A stretch of DNA of 5,340 bases from Caulobacteraceae bacterium. Its GTDB lineage: Bacteria > Pseudomonadota > Alphaproteobacteria > Caulobacterales > Caulobacteraceae. The position numbers and the translations under genes were made by a program. Positions 1 to 4,628 of this stretch are shown piece by piece (the first letter of the stretch is position 1; the number at the start of each line of letters is the position of its first letter). The notes under the pieces were generated by a model that was not told where the DNA came from, ran no database searches, and saw only the letters and a list, made by a program, of their open reading frames with translations. The DNA lies in contig SDZP01000251.1 in NCBI GenBank assembly GCA_004144935.1, positions 1 to 5,340 on the forward strand. The letters run 5' to 3'.

Positions 1-9
1 AGGCGATTG

Positions 10-129
10 CTAGGCCGGCGGCCGCGGCAAACCGCTGCGCTGCTTGGGCGTCATCGAGTTGATGGTGACCGAGGTGAAGTTCCTGGGCCCGGCGATGGCA
101 CCGGCTTCCCGCAGCAGCACGGCCTTCAG
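10..129 (-). CDS. 3' end of an unidentified protein-coding gene (left-arm copy plus spacer)
   Basis: Read on the minus strand from 129 down to the TAG at 12-10, there is an open frame of 39 sense codons, 36 of which end in G or C. That is what a real gene in this high-GC genome should look like. The peptide starts LKAVLLREAGAIAGPRNF and ends KQRSGLPRPPA. I do not recognise the family. The frame is coherent across the spacer and left arm, but meets an in-frame TGA at 147-145, just past the spacer/right-arm junction, so the gene is broken there. If the palindrome is a chimera, the true gene would lie on the + strand immediately upstream of hppA and this copy would be its artificial mirror image. 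Coding status is inferred from codon bias only. Confidence 0.4.
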   Translation of the reverse strand: MKAVLLREAGAIAGPRNFTSVTINSMTPKQRSGLPRPPA

Positions 130-131
130 GC

Positions 132-212
132 GGGCCCAGGAACTTCACCTCGGTCACCATCAACTCGATGACGCCCAAGCAGCGCAGCGGTTTGCCGCGG
201 CCGCCGGCCTAG
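132..212 (+). pseudogene. Mirror copy of the same gene tail, truncated at the palindrome junction
   Basis: The right arm encodes the same C-terminal peptide as the left arm, from GPRNFTSV to RPPA, ending at TAG 210-212 and pointing toward hppA. Upstream of 131 the residues differ from those of the minus-strand copy, because the spacer appears in only one orientation. If the palindrome is artificial, this arm is probably the authentic 3' end of the gene preceding hppA, and its missing upstream part would begin with the reverse complement of the spacer. If the palindrome is natural, this is a broken duplicate. Family not recognised. Confidence 0.35.
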
Positions 213-222
213 CAATCGCCTT

Positions 223-245
223 CGGCGCCATTGCGCCGCATTTCC
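223..245 (+). terminator. Weak hairpin just after the upstream gene tail
   Basis: CGGCGC (223-228) pairs with GCGCCG (233-238) around a CATT loop, followed by CATTTCC. The hairpin begins 11 bases after the TAG at 210-212. The position and GC-rich stem fit a terminator for the preceding gene, but the stem is only 6 bp and the T run only three bases. It could be a weak or partial terminator, or chance in GC-rich DNA. Confidence 0.3.
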
Positions 246-277
246 CTAACTGGCAAACAAAGTGCGTCTTTTCGAAA

Positions 278-294
278 CAGGCGGATTCCGCCTG
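278..294. other. Short perfect hairpin in the hppA leader
   Basis: CAGGCGG (278-284) and CCGCCTG (288-294) form a 7-bp stem with a 3-base ATT loop, about 80 bases before the hppA start. It has no T tract, so it does not look like a terminator. It could be an operator half-site pair or an mRNA leader stem, or have no function. The rest of 213-373 shows no convincing promoter to my eye. Confidence 0.3.
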
Positions 295-373
295 GCACAG
301 AAGGGGGTCTGGAAGCCGCTTTGAATGGCGGGCCAAAGCCTCCCATGCATGGAAACAAGGGGCTTCTTCTCAC

Positions 374-2509
374 ATGTCTATCGATAATTTCCTCTGGCTT
401 GCCATCGGGGGCGGCGTGCTCGCCGTGCTCTACGGCATCGTCCAGACCATGGCGCTGCTGCGCAAATCGCCGGGCAACGCCCGGATGCAGGAAATCGCGG
501 CGGCCATCCAGGAAGGCGCGCAAGCCTACCTGAACCGCCAGTACGCCACCATCGGCGCCATCGGCGCGGTGATCCTGGTCGTGCTGTTCTTCGTGCTCGG
601 CGCCCTGCCGGCCGTCGGCTTCCTGGTCGGCGCGGTGCTCTCGGGCGCCGCCGGCTTCATCGGCATGCTGATCTCGGTCCGCGCCAACGTGCGCACCGCC
701 CAGGCCTCGTCCGAGAGCCTGTCCAAGGGCCTCAACGTCGCCTTCACCTCCGGCGCCATCACCGGCATGCTGGTGGCCGGCCTCGCCCTGCTGGGCGTCG
801 CGGGCTACTACTTCGTTCTGACCAAAGGTCTGACCGGCGTCGAGCCGCGCACCGTCATCGACAGCCTCGTCTGCCTCGGCCTCGGGGCCTCGCTGATCTC
901 CATCTTCGCCCGTCTCGGCGGCGGCATCTTCACCAAGGGCGCCGACGTCGGCGGCGACATGGTGGGCAAGGTCGAAGCCGGCATCCCGGAAGATGACCCC
1001 CGCAACGCCGCCACCATCGCCGACAACGTCGGCGACAACGTCGGCGACTGCGCCGGCATGGCCGCCGACCTGTTCGAGACCTATGCGGTGACCACGGTCG
1101 CCACCATGGTCCTGGCCTCCATCCTGTTCGCCGGCGAGCAGGCCGCCGCCATGATGATGCTGCCGCTGGCCATTTGCGCCGTCTGCATCGTCACCTCCAT
1201 CGTCGGCACGCTGTTTGTCCGCCTGGGCAAGAAGCAGAACATCATGGGCGCCCTCTACCAGGGCCTCATCGTCACCGGCGCCTTGTCGGTCCCCGCCGTC
1301 TGGTGGGTGATCACCAGCCTGGTCCCCGCGGCCGGTGTCGAGGTCGAAGGCATCGTCCGCAGCCAGATGGACCTCTTCTGGTGCGGCATGGCCGGCCTCG
1401 TGGTCACCGCCCTGATCGTGATGATCACCGAGTACTACACCGGCACCAACTTCCGCCCGGTGCGCTCGGTCGCCCAGGCTAGCGTCTCCGGTCACGGCAC
1501 CAACGTGATCCAGGGCCTGGCCATGAGCCTCGAGTCCACCGCCCTTCCGGCCCTGACCATCATCGTCGGCATCGTCGTCACCTACACGCTGGGCGGCATC
1601 TTCGGCATCGCGGTGGCCACCACCACCATGCTGTCGCTGGCCGGCTTCATCGTCGCGCTGGACGCCTTTGGTCCGGTCACCGACAACGCCGGCGGCATCG
1701 CCGAAATGGCCGGCCTTCCCCCGGAAGTCCGCGTCACCACCGACGCCCTCGACGCCGTCGGCAACACCACCAAGGCCGTCACCAAGGGCTACGCCATCGG
1801 TTCGGCCGGTCTCGGCGCCCTGGTGCTGTTCGCCGCCTATACCCAAGACCTGAGGTTCTTCACCGCCAACGCGGAGGTGGGCACCTTCTTCCACGGGCTG
1901 GGCGACATCGCCTTCGACCTCTCCAACCCCTACGTCGTCGTCGGCCTGCTGTTCGGGGGGCTGCTGCCCTTCCTGTTCGGCGGCATGTCGATGACCGCCG
2001 TGGGCCGCGCCGCCGAAGCGGTGGTGCAGGAAGTCCGCCGTCAGTTCCGGGAAAACCCCGGCATCATGACCGGCGAGGTGAAGCCGGAATACGGCCGCGC
2101 CGTCGACATCCTGACCAAGGCCGCGATCCGCGAGATGATCGTGCCCTCCTTGCTGCCGGTCGTGTCGCCCATCGCGCTGTTCTTCATCCTCGACGCCATC
2201 ACCACCCGCCAGAACGCCTTCGCGGGCCTCGGCGCGATGCTGATGGGCGTGATCGTCACCGGCCTGTTCGTCGCCATCTCGATGACCAGCGGCGGCGGCG
2301 CCTGGGATAACGCCAAGAAGATCATCGAGGAGGGCTTCACCGACAAGGACGGCGTCGTCCATGGCAAGGGATCGGAGGCTCACAAGGCCGCCGTCACCGG
2401 CGACACCGTCGGCGACCCCTACAAGGACACCTCGGGTCCCGCCGTGAACCCGATGATCAAGATCACCAACATCGTCGCCCTGCTGCTGCTGGCCATCCTG
2501 GCGCACTGA
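374..2509 (+). CDS. hppA: K(+)-insensitive proton-translocating pyrophosphatase (H+-PPase)
   Basis: This integral inner-membrane enzyme couples hydrolysis of pyrophosphate to proton pumping; it works as a homodimer with about 16 membrane spans per subunit. The product is 711 residues, close to the usual size of about 700. The first hydrophobic span covers roughly residues 6-28. The conserved EGAQAYLNRQY follows near 42-53. The substrate loop has the D-x7-KxE motif (D191, K199, E201) and DDPRNAATIADNVGDNVGD at 207-225. The C-terminal active-site segments are GGGAWDNAKK at 640-649 and TGDTVGDPYKDTSGP at 675-689. GNTTKAVTKG (463-472) has Lys467 and Thr470 where K(+)-dependent enzymes carry two alanines, marking the K(+)-insensitive class. 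ATG 374 is chosen because the family N-terminus (MSIDNFLWLA) begins there and AAGGGG (357-362) lies 11 bases upstream. The frame stays open to 44, but that extension is repeat and leader sequence with no family resemblance. Confidence 0.97.
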   Translation: MSIDNFLWLAIGGGVLAVLYGIVQTMALLRKSPGNARMQEIAAAIQEGAQAYLNRQYATIGAIGAVILVVLFFVLGALPAVGFLVGAVLSGAAGFIGMLISVRANVRTAQASSESLSKGLNVAFTSGAITGMLVAGLALLGVAGYYFVLTKGLTGVEPRTVIDSLVCLGLGASLISIFARLGGGIFTKGADVGGDMVGKVEAGIPEDDPRNAATIADNVGDNVGDCAGMAADLFETYAVTTVATMVLASILFAGEQAAAMMMLPLAICAVCIVTSIVGTLFVRLGKKQNIMGALYQGLIVTGALSVPAVWWVITSLVPAAGVEVEGIVRSQMDLFWCGMAGLVVTALIVMITEYYTGTNFRPVRSVAQASVSGHGTNVIQGLAMSLESTALPALTIIVGIVVTYTLGGIFGIAVATTTMLSLAGFIVALDAFGPVTDNAGGIAEMAGLPPEVRVTTDALDAVGNTTKAVTKGYAIGSAGLGALVLFAAYTQDLRFFTANAEVGTFFHGLGDIAFDLSNPYVVVGLLFGGLLPFLFGGMSMTAVGRAAEAVVQEVRRQFRENPGIMTGEVKPEYGRAVDILTKAAIREMIVPSLLPVVSPIALFFILDAITTRQNAFAGLGAMLMGVIVTGLFVAISMTSGGGAWDNAKKIIEEGFTDKDGVVHGKGSEAHKAAVTGDTVGDPYKDTSGPAVNPMIKITNIVALLLLAILAH

Positions 2510-2534
2510 GGCTTCAGTTTTGGTTTGAATTGCG

Positions 2535-2570
2535 GACGCCCCGGGGAGCAATCTCCGGGGCGTCTGTGTT
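2535..2570 (+). terminator. Hairpin terminator after hppA
   Basis: GACGCCCCGG (2535-2544) pairs perfectly with CCGGGGCGTC (2555-2564). The stem continues inward by a G-T, a G-C and an A-T pair, closed by a GCAA loop (2548-2551), which is a GNRA tetraloop. The downstream TGTGTT is only moderately T-rich. It starts 25 bases after the hppA stop and sits in the gap before the next gene, as expected for a factor-independent terminator, possibly Rho-assisted because the U tract is poor. Confidence 0.8.
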
Positions 2571-2587
2571 GTCCGAGCAAGCGTCCG

Positions 2588-2599
2588 CGCGAGCTCGCG
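2588..2599. other. 12-bp perfect palindrome overlapping the ribosome-binding region
   Basis: CGCGAGCTCGCG is fully self-complementary. It runs into the GCGGAG that would be the Shine-Dalgarno element for the gene starting at 2616. It could bind a dimeric regulator or partly sequester the ribosome site. A 12-bp GC-rich palindrome can also arise by chance, so function is speculative. Confidence 0.25.
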
Positions 2600-2615
2600 G
2601 AGATGGTGGCCTGCA

Positions 2616-3092
2616 ATGCATAAGTTTTCCAGGCGCGTGATCCTGGGGGCGACCCTCGCCGTTCCATGGGCCGCCGAGACAGTGGCAGGCCCCAGCACGG
2701 ATCCGCGGCCGCCTGTCTATCCCGGGCCGGACCAGGCACTAGTTTATTTCTATGTGCCGCAAATAGAACAGCTCAACGGCTACTTCTTCGATATATACCT
2801 TAATGGCGTTAAGCTGGTTCAGCTGACCAATCGCCAGTATACGTGGATTTATATGAAGTCGGGTGTATTGAATCTTGAGGTGAGGATGCCTTACTTCCTT
2901 GAGAAGGAGCAGGTTAAATTCAGTCCGTTCGTCAAAGGCGGCGAGATTTCATATCTTCGTTTTAGAACAGAACTTGGCGAGAAATACATTTATGGTCTGT
3001 TCGAGGCCGTGCCGAAGCTCGAGGCCATGCGCGACATGCGAAGCGCGATGTACGAGAAACTCGTCCAAGGCTGGCCCACAGGCCCCGAATAA
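2616..3092 (+). CDS. Small exported protein, DUF2846-like
   Basis: The product is 158 residues of unknown function. Residues 1-24 look like a signal peptide: SRRVILG (5-11) resembles a twin-arginine motif, a hydrophobic stretch runs about 8-20, and TVA (22-24) is a possible cleavage site. There is no lipobox cysteine, although DUF2846 proteins known to me are often lipoproteins. The mature part opens with ALVYFYVPQ (41-49) and DIYLNGVKLVQL (59-70), a beta-strand pattern like the start of DUF2846 domains, followed by further strands and a charged C-terminal helix (about 133-150). The family match is by eye. ATG 2616 is chosen because it begins the signal peptide; GGAG at 2599-2602 is 13 bases upstream, a rather long spacing. 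The middle of the gene is AT-rich (101 G+C in 240 bases at 2761-3000), with ATA and AGA codons unlike its neighbours, which suggests acquisition by transfer. It stands alone between a terminator and the rarA promoter. Confidence 0.8.
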   Translation: MHKFSRRVILGATLAVPWAAETVAGPSTDPRPPVYPGPDQALVYFYVPQIEQLNGYFFDIYLNGVKLVQLTNRQYTWIYMKSGVLNLEVRMPYFLEKEQVKFSPFVKGGEISYLRFRTELGEKYIYGLFEAVPKLEAMRDMRSAMYEKLVQGWPTGPE

Positions 3093-3123
3093 CAGTTCGC
3101 ACTCGCCCGCGATGTAAGTCGCC

Positions 3124-3146
3124 TTGGGCGCGATATCTGCTAGACC
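3124..3146 (+). promoter_or_regulatory. Putative rarA promoter giving a leaderless mRNA
   Basis: GCTAGACC (3139-3146) fits the Caulobacter housekeeping -10 consensus GCTANAWC at all but one position. A weak -35-like TTGGGCG lies at 3124-3130, with a spacer of 8 bases that is shorter than the usual 10-14. Transcription would begin about 7 bases after the -10, near 3153, almost at the ATG at 3156. No Shine-Dalgarno sequence precedes that ATG, which fits leaderless translation. The consensus is from established knowledge; use of this site is inference. Confidence 0.4.
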
Positions 3147-3155
3147 TCTTCCATC

Positions 3156-4463
3156 ATGTCCGACCTTTTCGCCGCCGCCGGCCTCACGCCCCACGCCCCG
3201 GCGCCGCTTCCCGAACGCCTGCGTCCCCAGACCCTCGATGATGTCGTCGGCCAGGAGCACCTGCTCGGTCCCGCCGGCCCGATCCGGCGCATGGTCGAGA
3301 GCGGCCGGCTGTCGTCGATGATCCTCTGGGGGCCGCCCGGCACCGGCAAGACCACCATCGCCCGCCTGCTGGCCAAGGCCGCGGGCTATGAATACCAGCA
3401 GTTGTCGGCGGTCTTCTCCGGCGTCGCCGACCTGAAGAAGGCCTTCGAGCAGGCCCGGGTGCGCCGCTCGGCCGGCCAGTCGACCCTGCTGTTCGTCGAC
3501 GAGATCCATCGCTTCAACCGCGCCCAGCAGGACGGCTTCCTGCCCTTCGTCGAGGAGGGCATCGTCACCCTGGTCGGCGCCACCACCGAAAACCCCAGCT
3601 TTGAACTGAACGGCGCCCTGCTGTCGCGCAGCCAGGTCTACGTCCTGCGCCGCCTCGACGACGACGCCCAGAGGAACCTGCTAGCCAAGGCCGAGGCCGT
3701 CGAGGGCCGCGCCCTGCCGGTCGACGACAACGCCCGCGAGGCGCTGATCGCCATGGCCGACGGTGACGGCCGCTACCTGCTGACCCTGGCCGACATCCTG
3801 CTGGGCCTCGATTTCCCCCAGCCGCTCGACATCGCCGGCCTCAGCCAGGTGCTGCAGAAGCGCAGCCCGGCCTACGACAAGGACCGCGAGGGCCACTACA
3901 ACCTGATCTCCGCCCTGCACAAATCGGTGCGCGGCAGCGACCCCGATGCGGCCCTCTACTGGCTGGCCCGCATGCTGGAGGGCGGCGAGAACCCGCTGTT
4001 CCTGGCCCGCCGCATCGTCCGCATGGCGTCCGAGGACATCGGCGAGGCCGACCCCCTGGCCTTGGTCATCGCCAATGCAGCCAAGGACACCTATGACTTC
4101 CTCGGCAGCCCTGAGGGCGACCTGGCCCTCGCCCAGGCGGTCGTCCACCTGGCCGCCGCGCCCAAGTCGGTGGCCGTCTACAAGGCCTTCGGCGAGGCCC
4201 GCAAGGCGGCGAAGGAGACCGGCTCCCTGATGCCGCCGGCCCACATCCTGAACGCCCCGACCAAGCTGATGAAGGACATCGGCTACGGCAAGAACTACGC
4301 CTACGATCCGGACACCGAGCGCGGCTTCTCCGGCCAGAACTACTTCCCGGACGGCATGGAGCGCCGCAAGTTCTACCGGCCGAAAGGCGAGGGGGCCGAG
4401 GCCCGGATCAAGGAGCGGCTGGACCGCTGGGCGGCGATGCGGGAATCCGACAGTGAGGGTTGA
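3156..4463 (+). CDS. rarA: Replication-associated recombination protein A (RarA/MgsA), AAA+ ATPase
   Basis: RarA is a tetrameric cytoplasmic AAA+ ATPase related to clamp-loader subunits, homologous to bacterial MgsA and eukaryotic WRNIP1, that acts at stalled replication forks. The product is 435 residues, close to the 447 of the E. coli protein. Visible motifs are RLRPQTLDDVVGQEHLLG (21-38), Walker A GPPGTGKT (59-66), Walker B LLFVDEIHRFN (111-121), sensor 1 GATTENPSFELN (141-152), the LLSR arginine finger (Arg158) and sensor 2 in DGDGRY (Arg206). The C-terminal MgsA tetramerisation region is complete and ends in the family-typical GFSGQNYFPDGMERRKFYRP and IKERLDRW. ATG 3156 is chosen because the AAA+ region follows at the normal distance; it has no recognisable Shine-Dalgarno sequence and probably heads a leaderless transcript. 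The stop is 12 bases before the palindromic repeat. Nothing is missing or broken. Confidence 0.97.
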   Translation: MSDLFAAAGLTPHAPAPLPERLRPQTLDDVVGQEHLLGPAGPIRRMVESGRLSSMILWGPPGTGKTTIARLLAKAAGYEYQQLSAVFSGVADLKKAFEQARVRRSAGQSTLLFVDEIHRFNRAQQDGFLPFVEEGIVTLVGATTENPSFELNGALLSRSQVYVLRRLDDDAQRNLLAKAEAVEGRALPVDDNAREALIAMADGDGRYLLTLADILLGLDFPQPLDIAGLSQVLQKRSPAYDKDREGHYNLISALHKSVRGSDPDAALYWLARMLEGGENPLFLARRIVRMASEDIGEADPLALVIANAAKDTYDFLGSPEGDLALAQAVVHLAAAPKSVAVYKAFGEARKAAKETGSLMPPAHILNAPTKLMKDIGYGKNYAYDPDTERGFSGQNYFPDGMERRKFYRPKGEGAEARIKERLDRWAAMRESDSEG

Positions 4464-4475
4464 CGCCCAAGGCTG

Positions 4476-4622
4476 CCTTCTCCCCTTGGGGGAGAAGGTG
4501 TCGGCGCAGCCGACGGATGAGGGGTCGCACCGGCCCATCCGCATCCGGCGACAGCCCTTATCCGCCGGCGCGACCCCTCATCCGACCCCTTCGGGGCCAA
4601 CTTCTCCCCCAAGGGGAGAAGG
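4476..4622. repeat. 147-bp composite palindromic intergenic repeat (MITE-like)
   Basis: The outer 22 bp at 4476-4497 are the exact reverse complement of 4601-4622. On the same axis, 15 bp at 4514-4528 exactly mirror 4570-4584, so the whole block is one imperfect palindrome. It is also built of smaller hairpins: CCTTCTCCCC/GGGGAGAAGG with a TTG loop (4476-4498), GTCGGC/GCCGAC with a GCA loop (4500-4514), CCCC/GGGG around TTC (4586-4596), and CTTCTCCCC/GGGGAGAAG with a CAA loop (4601-4621). It encodes no protein and fills the gap between rarA and the next gene. I recall similar CTTCTCCCC...GATGAGGGG blocks scattered between genes in Caulobacterales and some other alphaproteobacteria, but cannot name the family with certainty. 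The hairpin 12 bases after the rarA stop could slow or stop transcription or protect the mRNA end, although no T run follows. Confidence 0.9.
4613..4622 (+). promoter_or_regulatory. Ribosome-binding site supplied by the repeat arm
   Basis: GGGGAGAAGG, the outer end of the palindromic repeat, lies 6 bases before the ATG at 4629. GGAG and AAGG within it are good Shine-Dalgarno cores, with AAGG at near-optimal spacing. The same bases pair with CTTCTCCCC at 4601-4609, so the site can be hidden in a hairpin. The site supports 4629 as the start. Confidence 0.65.
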
Positions 4623-4628
4623 ACTTCT

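Larger units (their letters stand above)
1..221. repeat. Perfect 91-bp inverted repeat with 39-bp spacer (foldback-like palindrome)
   Basis: Positions 1-91 are the exact reverse complement of 131-221: base i pairs with base 222-i throughout, with no mismatch. Pairing fails at 92/130, leaving a 39-bp spacer (92-130). The left arm starts at the first base of the window, so the repeat may continue outside it. The arms contain the 3' end of a coding sequence, in outward orientation on both sides, and are not built like a transposon end or a terminator. Two readings fit: a real large palindrome from a local inverted duplication, or a chimera in which a strand switched template and copied back over itself. 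The arm that abuts the window edge and the coding continuity of the spacer with the left arm favour the chimera, but the sequence alone cannot settle it. Confidence 0.97.

Noticed and set aside
1..221. The left palindrome as a transposon end, CRISPR element or cruciform origin
   Set aside because: There is no transposase, no target-site duplication, no repeated spacer pattern and no AT-rich unwinding region; the arms are ordinary coding sequence.
44..373. An N-terminal extension of 110 codons in frame with hppA
   Set aside because: It runs through the inverted repeat and leader, has no resemblance to the family, and the standard HppA N-terminus with its own Shine-Dalgarno sequence starts at 374.
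2603..2623. A 6-codon upstream open frame (ATG GTG ... TAA) overlapping the start at 2616
   Set aside because: GGAG lies directly against its ATG, too close to act as a ribosome site, and such tiny frames are common by chance; no sign of attenuation such as repeated regulatory codons.
209..2698. An 829-codon open frame on the minus strand across the whole of hppA
   Set aside because: It is the antisense shadow of hppA. The translation is dominated by Gly, Asp, His, Ala and Glu with no domain pattern, as expected where a GC-rich + strand gene suppresses stops on the other strand.
3681..4544. A 287-codon minus-strand open frame inside rarA
   Set aside because: It overlaps rarA in antisense and extends into the palindromic repeat; composition is Gly/Val/Ala/Gln-rich shadow sequence without motifs, whereas the + strand has a complete AAA+ protein.
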